Below, one piece after another: positions 1-8,216 of a stretch of 64,000 nucleotides of DNA (the first letter of the stretch is position 1; every line of letters starts with the position of its first letter). This DNA comes from Salinispora tropica CNB-440 (lineage in GTDB: Bacteria > Actinomycetota > Actinomycetes > Mycobacteriales > Micromonosporaceae): assembly GCF_000016425.1 (NCBI RefSeq), contig NC_009380.1, positions 2,236,144-2,300,143 of the forward strand, read 5' to 3'. Below the pieces are notes generated by a model. The model worked only from the letters and a program-made list of their open reading frames with translations. It did no database searches and had not been told where the DNA came from. Both the position numbers and the translations under genes were made by a program.

Positions 1-552
1 GACCCTGATCGCGAGAGTCCACCGACGAGCATGTGAGCCGACAGGTCTTCGGACTCGGGGTCAACCGGCGGCACGGCCTTCCCAGAGAAGCGCTCTCCAG
101 TGGCGTTATCGTGTCGCCGTCGCCCTCACCGCTGCGCGCCAGTCCCGGAATCTCACCGGAGTTCCCTGGCATCCCTCAGGATGCGGTCGACTCGACCCGG
201 GACACTACACGCCCGCGTCAAGCGGATACACACGCTGTGGATCTCATCCTCGGTGACATCTACCACTTGCTCTGCGCCGGGCCGGCAGCGTCGGCGTACT
301 GCGCGATCGTCGACAGTCCCGGAAGCCGGTCGACGGACAACCTCGGCCGCCGTCCGAGAACGGGCCCGTCGATGACGGGTGCGCGTCGCCCTCCTTCCTG
401 ACGACGCGGCCGCCAGCCATGGACGTACTTCAAATCCCGTCTACTGCTGTATACGCCAACTGGTCACCGTAAATCGCCCTAAAATGAAAGATAGTCAGTA
501 AAATATTACTAAAGCTATCTTCCCGTACATTGGTCTTGAGAGGGGCGTACTC
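1..552. other. No confident gene
   Basis: Open frames here overlap one another on both strands and none shows a recognisable family, a clear ribosome site or a consistent codon pattern. A short leftward peptide-like stretch occurs near 140-300 but it lacks a start and cannot be named. The last 70 bases are strikingly AT-rich and form the promoter or operator region of the next gene. Confidence 0.5.
488..521. promoter_or_regulatory. AT-rich nested palindrome before secreted-protein gene
   Basis: AAGATAG (488-494) pairs with CTATCTT (515-521), and inside it AGTAA (497-501) pairs with TTACT (506-510) around an AATA loop. It lies 31 bases before the ATG at 553 in otherwise GC-rich DNA. It could be an operator or an RNA hairpin in the leader; nothing here decides between them. 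Confidence 0.4.
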
Positions 553-1194
553 ATGTCTCACTTCCGTGGTTGGGTCACTCGAAGTGGGTTGGCCGCACTA
601 GCCATGATCGTGACAATGACGCCGACGGCCGCGTCGGCGGGCCCGGCCCAGGTGCAGGTACCCGACCCCGCTCAACGGCACGAGTTGCAGCGCTCACGCG
701 ACGGGGACCGCATCTATGACAGGACGTTGGTGATCAAACTTATCCTCGAGCCCGCCGTGACGCAGGAGTCCCCCACGTCCGACCGTCCGAAGGTCGGCGA
801 CGTACGGGTCGCGTACGGAACGTCGATCGAGATGAGAACGGGTAGGCCATTCGGGACCTGGAGCAGCCTGGGAACTTTGGTCAATGTCGAACAAGGCAGT
901 GCCATGAGGCACGTGGCAGGCATCTTCGACACGCCGTACGGCCAGATCACTGCCATGGGCCTAGACCCACTGGAGGGAGTCCGAACGTTCGCCATCACCG
1001 GTGGTACCGGAGGCTTCGTGGGTGCATCCGGTGTCATCGATGCGGTCTCCGGGCGAGTGGCCGTCTTCACGGTGACCGTTGCAGATCCGCACGCCCTGCG
1101 AATCATCTCGGATGACAGCGGTTGGGCCCCTGCGTTCGCGTCCGTTCCGGCCAGGCACTTTCAACTCCACCGAACCAAGTCGTCCCCGTTCTGA
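553..1194 (+). CDS. Secreted allene-oxide-cyclase-barrel-like protein
   Basis: This 213-residue protein begins with an Arg-containing n-region, a hydrophobic stretch (about residues 12-24) and an Ala-X-Ala-type cleavage site near residue 29, so it is probably exported. The mature part has the Gly-rich signature GGTGGFVGASG at about 150-160 followed by a beta-strand-rich end, the pattern of allene oxide cyclase / dirigent-like lipocalin barrels. In bacteria these domains occur in secreted proteins and natural-product clusters, mostly without assigned reactions. The ATG at 553 has a GAGAGGGG ribosome site. No operon partner is visible. The fold assignment rests on motif recognition only; no catalytic role is claimed. 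Confidence 0.7.
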   Translation: MSHFRGWVTRSGLAALAMIVTMTPTAASAGPAQVQVPDPAQRHELQRSRDGDRIYDRTLVIKLILEPAVTQESPTSDRPKVGDVRVAYGTSIEMRTGRPFGTWSSLGTLVNVEQGSAMRHVAGIFDTPYGQITAMGLDPLEGVRTFAITGGTGGFVGASGVIDAVSGRVAVFTVTVADPHALRIISDDSGWAPAFASVPARHFQLHRTKSSPF

Positions 1195-1249
1195 AACAGC
1201 CCGGGGCAACCAAGCGACGTCTCGTAACTTTCCGGTCCGAATTGCAGTC

Positions 1250-1631
1250 GTGTGTGATCCTCGGGTCACGACAGTCCCAACCCAGGATGAGGCCGAGGTG
1301 GTCTACCTCCAGCAGGTCACCACGTTGGCCGAGGAGCTTGTCGCCACTGACGACCCATACGAGGTGGGGATCGGGATCCATGGGTTGTCGGCGCATGCGT
1401 CGACGGAGGTGGAGCCGGCCGGCTTCGTGTGGCTCATCTGGGGCACACTTACCGACTGGGTAGAGCTTCAAGCCTGACGAGACGGAACAAGCCGCAGCTG
1501 AAATGGTTCGGGCGGCACGGGAGTGGCTATCGCTGGACCTTGCCGACCGCGCGGCCGTGGCCAGGTATCTGAACTACTGGGTGTACGACGTGTGCGGCTA
1601 TGCCAGGCCGGCCACCTCCGGCGCTTACTGA
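1250..1631 (+). pseudogene. Frameshifted conserved hypothetical gene
   Basis: Two reading frames join into one plausible protein. The first runs from about 1250 through YLQQVTTLAEELVATDDPYE and WLIWGTLTDWVE and hits a stop at 1476. The second, starting at FKPDETEQ near 1467, continues through REWLSLDLADRAAVARYLNY to a TGA at 1629. Removing one C in GAGCTTCAAG (about 1464-1473) would fuse them. The product would be about 125 acidic, helix-rich residues of unknown role. It is either a recent pseudogene or a single-base sequencing error. Confidence 0.55.
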
Positions 1632-1639
1632 TTACGAAA

Positions 1640-1828
1640 CATGTCTGGTGGGCGCGCGTCAACGGCTTCGGCGATGCCCCAGAAGCTCTCGTCGAGGGCG
1701 CTGGTGCCGCCGGCAGCGGCGGCGAGGTGTTCCGCGGTCTCGGGTACGCAGCCCAGCACAGTGGTGATAACGGTGACCTGGGTCGTGGTGGGTAGGAGCC
1801 CGGCCGGCGAAGACATCCATGACCACGG
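1640..1828 (-). pseudogene. Decayed small gene, copy 1 of a duplicated segment
   Basis: About 189 bases here match 8790-8983 closely along their whole length. On the minus strand both copies encode pieces of a small protein with the core TVLGC-(V/S)-ETVDHLAAAAGGTSA. In this copy the N-terminal VVMDV segment is in a different frame from the core, so it is frameshifted. The core, rich in Ala and small helices, recalls small ESX-type secreted proteins, but that is only an impression. Homology with the other copy stops at 1828, exactly where the CRISPR array begins. Confidence 0.5.
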
Positions 1829-2340
1829 CACCCCCACGTGCGTGGGGAGGACTGTGCCGACCGGACACCGATCACCGTCCCCGGCGGAGCACCCCCACGT
1901 GCATGGGGAGGACGCCTCGGCCTTCACCGGGCAGCCGTCGCACGCCGGAGCACCCCCACGTGCGTGGGGAGGACGTGGCCCGATGACGAGCGACCACTAC
2001 ACCCAGCGGAGCACCCCCACGTGTGTGGGGAGGACGCACGTAGCACCGCCACGGCGGTGTCCGCCATGGGAGCACCCCCACGTGCGTGGGGAGGACGCCT
2101 CGGCCTTCACCGGGCAGCCGTCGCACGCCGGAGCACCCCCACGTGCGTGGGGAGGACCGCGCCGCGGCTGTCACCGGGTTCGACGGTGACGGAGCACCCC
2201 CACGTGTGTGGGGAGGACCGCGCCGCGGCTGTCACCGGGTTCGACGGTGACGGAGCACCCCCACGTGTGTGGGGAGGACTGGCTAATGTCCCCATGGGCG
2301 AGCAACGCCCACGGAGCACCCCCACGTGTGTGGGGAGGAC
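1825..2340 (-). CRISPR. CRISPR array, type I-E-like repeats, 9 repeats and 8 spacers
   Basis: Nine 28-base repeats start at 1825, 1886, 1947, 2008, 2069, 2130, 2191, 2252 and 2313, an exact 61-base period, so all spacers are 33 bases. The plus-strand repeat begins GGAGCACCCCCACGTG and ends TGGGGAGGAC; positions 17-18 vary (CG, CA or TG). The first unit lacks a good GGA at its left end. In E. coli-type orientation the repeat reads leftward (GTCCTCCCC...), so the degenerate unit at 1825 is the trailer end and the leader lies right of 2340. Spacers 2 (1914-1946) and 5 (2097-2129) are identical, as are adjacent spacers 6 (2158-2190) and 7 (2219-2251). No cas gene is present in the window. Confidence 0.95.
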
Positions 2341-3199
2341 ACTTTGCGACCTGCGTGTTTATCCGCCTTGGGAGCGGTTTTGCGTCGGGCGGGTCGTGGT
2401 GTCGTATGGCTGTGGTTGCATGCTGATGCCTTGCGAGCGGAGACGAATGGAGGCGGTTGGATAGGGGTCGATCAGGATGGGGCCGATGTTGGGATCTGGG
2501 GTAAGTCTAATCGTCTTCTGAGGCCGTATCCGGTGCTCTGGCATTTGATCGATCTTTCAAGGCGGCCCGCAACGGGCCGCACTCGCCGCCGCCTGGGCAC
2601 ACGCCGGCCGCTGTCGCTCTGCGGCCGTCACGCCTGACGCCCGGCAGCTGGCGCGGACAGCGGGAAGCCCGGGGGCCGCCGCAGAACGACAGACCGTTGA
2701 CGGGTGAGGGGTGGCCGGCAGCCGGCCTGGCCGCGCGGCCACATGCCCACGCGGCGTAAGGGAGCGCACGCCAGCCCCGTCGGCGAACTGCCGGCGGTCG
2801 CGGGGTTGCGGCCAGTGCGCCTCCGGGCGTGGGCGCTCCGGCTCCAGGATGGCCGGTGATCCGTCGGCGGGTCGCGGTCCGTGGGTGGTTACGGGAGCGC
2901 CATCCCGCTGCCGAAGACCCGGGGTGAGTCGAGCAGGCCGCCGCCGAGACCGCCAGCGTCCGTCCGTGCGCCAAGGCCGCCCCTTGACGTGGCGGCCCCG
3001 ACGGCGGCCTGCTCCCACAAGGGGCGGGTCGACGGCGATGGGACGGCGAGGTTCTGCTGGCTGGGCATATGCCTCACCAACACGCATGCGACACGGGGCG
3101 GGGCGAGCGTCCACCCGGCACCTCAGCTATTGATGGGGTCGCCAGATGTTGTCGGCGGCTGCGGGGTGGCGGCTGCGTCGATCGTTTGGGCGAGGGCCG
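2341..3199. other. CRISPR leader side and uncoded region
   Basis: The first 150 bases right of the array are less GC-rich than the rest and are the probable leader. From 2555 to 3199 the DNA is extremely GC-rich, with long overlapping frames on both strands of low-complexity Arg/Pro/Ala content. None looks like a known protein, and I see no convincing gene. Confidence 0.5.
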
Positions 3200-3577
3200 T
3201 CAGAGTGGGTCAAGGCGGTGCTTGAGCAGGCAGAACTCGTTGCCTTCTGGATCGGCGAGGACGTGCCAGGACGCATTCGCAGGCTGACCGATGTCGACGA
3301 GTTTGGCCCCGGCGGCCAGGAGGCGCTCGAGCTCGGCGTCCTGATCGCGGTCGGTGGGATTGACGTCGATGTGCAGCCGGGCATGCCCGTTCTTCGGCTC
3401 GTCGTTGCGGATGAGGAAGATCGTCGGCTGCCCGCCGAACCCTTCGCGCGGGCCTATCTCGATGTAGATCTTCGCTTCGCGATCGAGCTCTACGAAGTCC
3501 AGGACCTCGCACCAGAACCGCGCCAGCACCTCCGGGTCGCGGCACTTGAGCACGAGCTCACCGATACGGCATGCCAT
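3200..3577 (-). CDS. VOC (glyoxalase-like) family protein
   Basis: The 125-residue product starts MACRIGELVLKCRDPEVLAR and has the standard single-chain VOC layout: two beta-alpha-beta-beta-beta units with the characteristic FWCEVLDF strand-turn near residue 22, an IFLIRN strand in the middle, HIDVNP and a C-terminal DPEGNEFCLL. These proteins are small cytoplasmic metal-dependent enzymes or binding and resistance proteins (glyoxalase, dioxygenase, fosfomycin or bleomycin resistance relatives). Here the second-half Glu of DPEGNEFCL is a likely metal ligand. No neighbour indicates the substrate. The length is normal for the family. Confidence 0.85.
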   Translation of the reverse strand: MACRIGELVLKCRDPEVLARFWCEVLDFVELDREAKIYIEIGPREGFGGQPTIFLIRNDEPKNGHARLHIDVNPTDRDQDAELERLLAAGAKLVDIGQPANASWHVLADPEGNEFCLLKHRLDPL

Positions 3578-4346
3578 TGACGAAACCTACTCTCAGCATG
3601 AGAAGTGCCGGGGCGGTCGCACGCGGATCTTTGGCGCCACCCGCAGTGAGAACGAGTTCGCGATCGTACCGGGCGAGGCGAGCGGGGCTGGACGAGGGTG
3701 CCCGTCGAGCCGAGCCGAGCACCACTCGCCGACCCGGGGTGAGTACCGGCGGGGCTGACGGTCGTCAGTCAGCAGGAAGTCAGCGCGACGCGCGACAACA
3801 GCCGTCAACCGTTGGTCCGGGACAGCAAAGTCCCGGACCAAAGCACCAGTCGTCTGCATTGATCAGCAAGCATCAACTGTGTGTAGCCTCCTTTGGAAAA
3901 CAGGGGTGAGGGGGTGCGGTCCACGCGCCGCCATGCCCGATCCGTGCCCGATGGAGCGATCAGCAGGGGTCAACAGCGGTCCTGTCGCAGGACATCGACT
4001 GGTTTCTCCGTGCTTGGTAGCCAGGTGGCACGACCACTCGCCATCGCAATCGCGCCGATTCCCAAGCTGACCGTCCCATCGCAGCTCACCCGTTGCGACT
4101 TTCATCTTCACCTTTGACAGACCAAAGCCGTCGGCCATCACCGGCCGCCCGTTCAGCTTCTGATTGCTGCCGGCTATGTCTCTGGCGTCATCATCCCGGT
4201 CGGCGGTGGCCTCGGGGACGTGAAGGGCGAATGTCCTCCGGAGTCTGGCCCGCCGTTTGCCGCTGCAACTATGGGGTAGCCGGGCTCGGCAAACGCCCGT
4301 GTCCGCGCGCCGGGACCAACCCCGAAGGCGAGGAGGAAGACATCCG
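3578..4346. other. Intergenic region without a confident gene
   Basis: Overlapping frames on both strands lack family features. The only clear structure is the hairpin at 3812-3841. The last bases carry the ribosome site GAGGAGGAAG of the next gene. Confidence 0.5.
3812..3841. terminator. 12-bp perfect hairpin
   Basis: TTGGTCCGGGAC (3812-3823) pairs perfectly with GTCCCGGACCAA (3830-3841) around an AGCAAA loop. There is no U-tract, as is usual in actinomycete terminators. No gene ends immediately next to it, so its role is unclear. Confidence 0.4.
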
Positions 4347-4964
4347 ATGGCTGCCCAGACCAAGGTCGCGGTGATCTACTACAGCTCAACGGGCATCACG
4401 TATCAGCTGGCTCAGGCGGTGTGTGAAGCCGCCGGCGACACCGGCGCCGAGGTACGGCTGCGCAAGGTTCGTGAGCTGGCACCGGACGAGGCGATTCGAT
4501 CGAATTCGGCTTGGCAGGCCCACCGACGCCAGACCCAGGACGTGCCGGAGGCCGAGCCCGACGACCTCACCTGGGCGGATGTGGTGATCTTTGGTTCGCC
4601 CACCCGCTACGGCTTGGTCGCCGCTCAGCTCAAGCAGTTCATCGACACCACCGGGCCGCTCTGGACCCGTGGTGCGCTAGCTGACAAGGTTTACTCCGCC
4701 TTTACCTCCACCGCCACCCTGCACGGAGGACAGGAGACGACGCTGACGTCCCTCTTCTCGGTTTTCTACCACTGGGGTGGGATCGTGGTGACCCCTGGCT
4801 ACACCGACCCCAGCCAGTTTGTCGCCGGCAACCCGTACGGCGCCTCGCACACCAGCAACAATGCGGAGGTCGCTCCGGACAGCACCGCGCTCGGCGCGGC
4901 GGCCCTCACCGCCCGCCGTGCGGTGAGGATCGGCGCTGCACTGAAACAGGGGCTCGCCGGCTGA
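4347..4964 (+). CDS. wrbA: WrbA-type NAD(P)H:quinone oxidoreductase
   Basis: This 205-residue flavodoxin-fold protein matches WrbA in length and motifs. VIYYSSTG near residue 9 is the FMN-phosphate loop, FGSPTRYG in the middle is the isoalloxazine-binding loop, and the STATLHGGQETTL segment is typical of the family. WrbA proteins are soluble tetrameric enzymes that reduce quinones by two electrons with NAD(P)H. The ATG at 4347 was chosen because GAGGAGGAAG lies 7 bases upstream and the protein then starts directly at the first beta strand. The gene stands alone; its 3' end overlaps a small predicted minus-strand frame. Confidence 0.9.
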   Translation: MAAQTKVAVIYYSSTGITYQLAQAVCEAAGDTGAEVRLRKVRELAPDEAIRSNSAWQAHRRQTQDVPEAEPDDLTWADVVIFGSPTRYGLVAAQLKQFIDTTGPLWTRGALADKVYSAFTSTATLHGGQETTLTSLFSVFYHWGGIVVTPGYTDPSQFVAGNPYGASHTSNNAEVAPDSTALGAAALTARRAVRIGAALKQGLAG

Positions 4965-5139
4965 CGTCGGCGGCCCTCGGTGCTGGCAGCATGTTGTCCA
5001 ACAGTTCAGCGAGGACCTCAATGCCGTCAGGGCTAAACTGCAACGGCAGTAGACGAATCGAGTACGATTCGCGTTCGTTGGTCCGATTGTGACGGACGTA
5101 GATGTTGATCGTTGGGCTATCGCCGCGTCGCGCACACAT
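4906..5139 (-). CDS. Small hypothetical protein
   Basis: A 77-residue frame starting MCARRGDSPTINIYV. Its central part (RHNRTNERESYSIRLLPLQF) has ordinary protein composition, unlike the surrounding shadow frames, and ends with SPDGIEVLAELLDNML. The last 20 residues run over the 3' end of wrbA and are low quality, so the true gene may be shorter or broken. It lies 13 bases downstream of the next leftward frame and could share its transcript. No family is recognised. Confidence 0.35.
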   Translation of the reverse strand: MCARRGDSPTINIYVRHNRTNERESYSIRLLPLQFSPDGIEVLAELLDNMLPAPRAADVSRRAPVSVQRRSSPHGGR

Positions 5140-5152
5140 TGGTCGACGTTGC

Positions 5153-5437
5153 TTACGGCATCGCCAACCTCCACAACATCATCCTCGCCGGCTGACCGCC
5201 AGTCCGGTTTCGGGTAATGCCTTCACCCAGTTTCGAGACGTCCCTTAGTGTGTCAATCGCACTCAGGAGAGGGTCCTTGTCCTGCTGGTATGGCCCAGCC
5301 ATCTCCTCGACGAAGCCCAACGTCGCGTGGAATCCGATCGGGCGGTAACGCTGAACGCAGGACCGCAGGGCGGACACTCTCCGGCCGTACGGCAGCAACC
5401 TGTTGCGGACCTTGCGCGCGTCGCTACCGAAACTCAC
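5153..5437 (-). CDS. Conserved hypothetical protein, paralogue of 34462-35060
   Basis: The 94-residue frame starts MSFGSDARKVRNRLLPYGRR. Its segment ALRSCVQRYRPIGFHATLGF resembles RLRNCLYHFAPYGFHATWHH in the frameshifted gene near 35 kb: both have a cysteine, an aromatic/Pro turn and GFHAT. This suggests one family present twice in the window. In this copy the C-terminal half (GITRNRTGGQPARMM) looks degraded, so this may be a truncated member. Function unknown. Confidence 0.4.
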   Translation of the reverse strand: MSFGSDARKVRNRLLPYGRRVSALRSCVQRYRPIGFHATLGFVEEMAGPYQQDKDPLLSAIDTLRDVSKLGEGITRNRTGGQPARMMLWRLAMP

Positions 5438-5616
5438 GGAGCGAGGTTAGCCGTAGGTGGAAAGCATGTGGTAGGACGCGAGTGTCAAGCATGTCCCGTG
5501 ACGGGACACCTACGACTGAAGTGTTGTCGGGTTTCATTTGATGCGTTTCGGATCGTTGTCAGCTGATCCGTGATACGTCTGGCTAGACGATCATGAGGAC
5601 TGCTCTTCGGTTGGGA

Positions 5617-5790
5617 TCAAAGGTAGTCGAAGTAGCGGACCCACCACGTAGAGATGCCGGGTCCGCAGGTCCCGTCGTAGCGCTGCCAGAGGGGGTCTTC
5701 GGGAATGAGGGTGTAGCCGAGGCCGTCGAGGACCCTGCGGATGCGGGTGGTGTACGTGTCGGTCGACGTCCGTCTGGCAGTTGAAGTCAC
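5617..5790 (-). CDS. Small hypothetical protein (57 aa)
   Basis: Reading leftward from the GTG at 5790 gives a 57-residue peptide containing YTTRIRRVLDGLGYTLIPED and ending in GISTWWVRYFDYL. The aromatic-rich tail and balanced composition look like real coding sequence rather than a shadow. It follows directly after an IS remnant. No family is recognised, and it could itself be the tail of a longer broken gene. Confidence 0.35.
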   Translation of the reverse strand: MTSTARRTSTDTYTTRIRRVLDGLGYTLIPEDPLWQRYDGTCGPGISTWWVRYFDYL

Positions 5791-5857
5791 GGTCGAGTCG
5801 CTGGGTCAGTTGGTCGAATCGTGCCCTGGCTCGTCGGTGGTCGTGGCTCGCGGGGAA

Positions 5858-6070
5858 CTCGAGGTGGTCGGGCTTTCGGGCTTTGAATCGGGCGATGGGC
5901 TTGGTGGTGGTGCGGGGAACTTCGGTGAGGAGCTGGTCGCCGTCGTAGATGCGGACGGTGGTGTCAGCGGCTTCGACGGTGACGATGCGCCCGGCGTGGG
6001 CGATGCCGGGGTGGATGCGTTGGCCGGCGATGACGAGGCTGCCGCGGCTGCTGCCCCCACCGGTCGACGC
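5858..6070 (-). pseudogene. C-terminal remnant of an integrase-core transposase
   Basis: On the minus strand the frame reads SLVIAGQRIHPGIAHAGRIV, then VEAADTTVRIYDGDQLL, then EVPRTTTKPIARFKARKP. This is the typical small beta-domain and basic tail that follows the DDE core in IS481-type transposases. No catalytic core is present upstream, so only the tail remains. The downstream tail runs on without an obvious native stop. Confidence 0.6.
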
Positions 6071-6281
6071 GTTGGCTGTGACCTTCGGAGATCTACGGCG
6101 CTGAGTCTTTGCCGGTAGTTGGCGCCGGACGGTACGGGTCGCCTCGATCTTCTGATCGAGGCTTATTTATTCATCGCGTGCTAACAAAGCATTTTTAGGC
6201 TTCGGGGGAGAGTCCAACCCCTGTAGCACCACGAACCCGGCGTCGCCGCCGCGATGACGCCGCCACGAGGAGGAACAGCAC

Positions 6282-6923
6282 ATGCCCAGGATCACCGCAG
6301 GGCTCGCCGCAGCCGTCACGGCTGGCGTCCTCGCGATCGCCGGCACGGCCACACCGGCGCTCGCGAGGTCGAGTGTCACCGCCGAACTGTCCAACTTCCG
6401 TGTCGGCATCCAGATGATCGACAACGGCAGCCAGATCGGGGATGCCGAGTACACCCCGTACTCCAACTTCGGCGGCGGATGCTCACCATTCGCCGGAGAC
6501 ACCAACACGTTCGACCCGGACGGTGCCCGGCTTTTCCTGGAGCCGCCGCCGCGCTTCACACCGCTGACACGCGACTTCCGGATCGGCGTTCAGGCCACCG
6601 ACCGCAACGGCAGCCAGACCGGTGTCCTCCAGTGGTCGCCGTGGGCCGGCGAGGGCGGCGGCGTGAGCCCGTTCGCCTTCGACACCAACGGGTTCGACCC
6701 CGACCAGGTCAAGGTCTGCCTGGAGACCCGTAACATGCCGGCCGGCGTCGTGTTCTACGACTTCCGGCTAAGTATCAAAGCGGTCGACCAGGGCAGCGCC
6801 GACCAAGGCGGCACGCGTCAGTTCACGCCATGGGCGGCCGACGGCGGGGGCGTCAGCCCATGGGCGTACGACTCCAACGCCTGGGACCCGGACGGTTTCG
6901 CGGTCGGCATCGAGGTCTACTGA
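6282..6923 (+). CDS. Secreted protein built of three ~50-residue repeats
   Basis: The 213-residue product has a clear signal peptide (basic start, Ala-rich hydrophobic core, cleavage after ALA near residue 29). The rest is three tandem units, about residues 39-87, 99-148 and 161-212. Each contains a (D)FR-(I/V/L)-G-(I/V)-(Q/K) strand, an aromatic/Pro/Trp segment, GGGVSP(F/W)A-(F/Y)-D and an FDPD or WDPD loop. The Asp/Gly-rich loops could bind metal or carbohydrate, but this is inference. Two Cys (near 67 and 146) could pair outside the cell. The GAGGAGGAAC ribosome site fixes the start. The family is not recognised. Confidence 0.75.
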   Translation: MPRITAGLAAAVTAGVLAIAGTATPALARSSVTAELSNFRVGIQMIDNGSQIGDAEYTPYSNFGGGCSPFAGDTNTFDPDGARLFLEPPPRFTPLTRDFRIGVQATDRNGSQTGVLQWSPWAGEGGGVSPFAFDTNGFDPDQVKVCLETRNMPAGVVFYDFRLSIKAVDQGSADQGGTRQFTPWAADGGGVSPWAYDSNAWDPDGFAVGIEVY

Positions 6924-7249
6924 TCACCGCCGAGCAGGCCCAGCGGCTACTGGGTCTGCTCGATGCGGCGGTCTGCCCACCCCGGAAGGGGTCGCTAGTA
7001 AGAATGTGCGTGGCGGACCTGAATGCTCGGCGAGCTACTGACGGTACCCATCCTCGGCCCTTTGGTGTCAGATACTCCCCGATCGCGACCCTGGTCAGGC
7101 TGCTCGGTCTTGGTTGTGGCTAGGGGCAGGGTGGACAGGGCTCGTACGGCGTCGGCGAGGGAGGTAGGTCGGTCCGGTACGGCAAGCATGTCAGTTCCCG
7201 TGCGGCGGTGATGTGAGGGTTCATTGAGCCCTGTTCGGCCACAGCGCTA
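6924..7249. other. Intergenic region, nothing identified
   Basis: Short overlapping frames only. There is no recognisable family, RNA gene or strong terminator in this stretch. Confidence 0.5.
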
Positions 7250-7426
7250 CTAGGAAAGCTCGGCCAGTGCGGGTGCGTCCGTCCCCACATGGTCAGGACC
7301 TCCCGGCTGAGGTGTAGCCCTGTCGGGGTCACCGTCGCCGTCCTGCTGCATCTGCTGCACCTCGGACGGCTCGAGGCCCAGCCGGGTCAGCCACTTCAGC
7401 GTTCCACGGGTCCATATGAACGTCAC
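7250..7426 (-). CDS. Small hypothetical protein
   Basis: From a possible GTG start at 7426 the frame gives about 58 residues with TLKWLTRLGLEPSEVQQMQQ and an acidic, Gly/Asp/Pro-rich end. Composition suggests coding, but the start is uncertain because the frame continues upstream into a less convincing basic stretch. No family recognised. Confidence 0.3.
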   Translation of the reverse strand: MTFIWTRGTLKWLTRLGLEPSEVQQMQQDGDGDPDRATPQPGGPDHVGTDAPALAELS

Positions 7427-7554
7427 ATCAACAGTGCAGTGCACTACGCGGGTGGGCGGACTGGCGGATCGTGGTCGTACACATGTTCTATCCACATGGT
7501 GTGGATAGCGAGTGCTACCGCAGGAAGAGCCGGATCGGACCCCCTGTCAAACGC

Positions 7555-7593
7555 ACTGTTGGCCGGCACCCGAACCGGGTGCCGGCCAACAGT
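7555..7593 (-). terminator. 18-bp perfect hairpin, terminator of the lysozyme-like gene
   Basis: ACTGTTGGCCGGCACCCG (7555-7572) pairs perfectly with 7576-7593 around a three-base loop. It lies 38 bases past the stop of the leftward gene ending at 7632, so it is its likely terminator. It could also work for transcripts from the left, where the bases that follow are pyrimidine-rich. Confidence 0.75.
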
Positions 7594-7631
7594 CTCTTTC
7601 CCCCTTGGAGGGTTAGGTCTATGTGGTGGGG

Positions 7632-8216
7632 TCAGCTGGTCCAGTGCTCGGCCACGAGGTCGGCGGCCTGGGTCTCCCACTGGGCGTAGTGGAACGGGTA
7701 CGCCGACACCTGCACCGTCTGGGCGGCCTCGGTCAACGGCATCTCCTGCCAACCCTCAACCTGCTTCAGACCGTCCAGGAACGCGGTGGTGGAGTAGGCG
7801 GGGTCGGTGATCTGCTCCACCGTGCCCCAGCCGGAGGACGGGCGCTGCTGGAACAGGCCCTGCGAGTCGTGGTCGTTGCGGTCACCCAGGTGACCCAGGT
7901 TCTCCAGCTTCGACTCCTGCAAACTGGTCGCGATCGCCACGACGGCGGCCCGCTCGTCCATCCCGGCGGCCTTCGTGGCCTCAATGATGGCCTTGACGTT
8001 CGACACCTGCTCGTCACCCAGGCTGATCCGTGACTGCTCGCCCTGGGTGCCGTGCGGGATCAGGGTGTCCAGGTCCGGCTTCGCGACCTGCACCGCCGCG
8101 GCCGAAGCCGAAGCCGGGGCACTGTCGGTGTAGGTGGCCAGGGGACCGGCGACGACACCGGTGGACAGGGCCAGACCAGCAACACCAAGGACGCTACGAC
8201 GCAGAATCGTGTTCAT
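7632..8216 (-). CDS. Secreted lysozyme/transglycosylase-like cell-wall protein
   Basis: The 194-residue product starts MNTILRRSVLGVAG and has a signal peptide with an Ala-rich cleavage region near residue 38. The mature domain contains AIATSLQESKL (Glu101) and GLFQQRPSSGWG (120-131), then alpha-helical segments. This is the module found alone or ahead of NlpC/P60 domains in many actinomycete cell-wall hydrolases; Glu101 is the expected catalytic or key acidic residue. I chose the ATG at 8216 because the upstream extension has no export signal and GGAGCAC precedes this start. It likely acts on peptidoglycan outside the membrane. The long leader upstream suggests regulated expression. Confidence 0.75.
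   Translation of the reverse strand: MNTILRRSVLGVAGLALSTGVVAGPLATYTDSAPASASAAAVQVAKPDLDTLIPHGTQGEQSRISLGDEQVSNVKAIIEATKAAGMDERAAVVAIATSLQESKLENLGHLGDRNDHDSQGLFQQRPSSGWGTVEQITDPAYSTTAFLDGLKQVEGWQEMPLTEAAQTVQVSAYPFHYAQWETQAADLVAEHWTS

Noticed and set aside
1838..2464. Long open frames across the CRISPR array on both strands
   Set aside because: They are read through 61-base repeats and give a 20-residue periodic pattern (PRAWGG, HVGV); this is an array artefact.
2557..3133. Overlapping frames on both strands in the GC-rich region
   Set aside because: Arg/Pro/Ala-rich, no motif, and each is the mirror of the other.
5741..6118. A 125-residue rightward frame
   Set aside because: It is antisense to the recognisable transposase tail and has a low-complexity Gly/Asp/Val composition.
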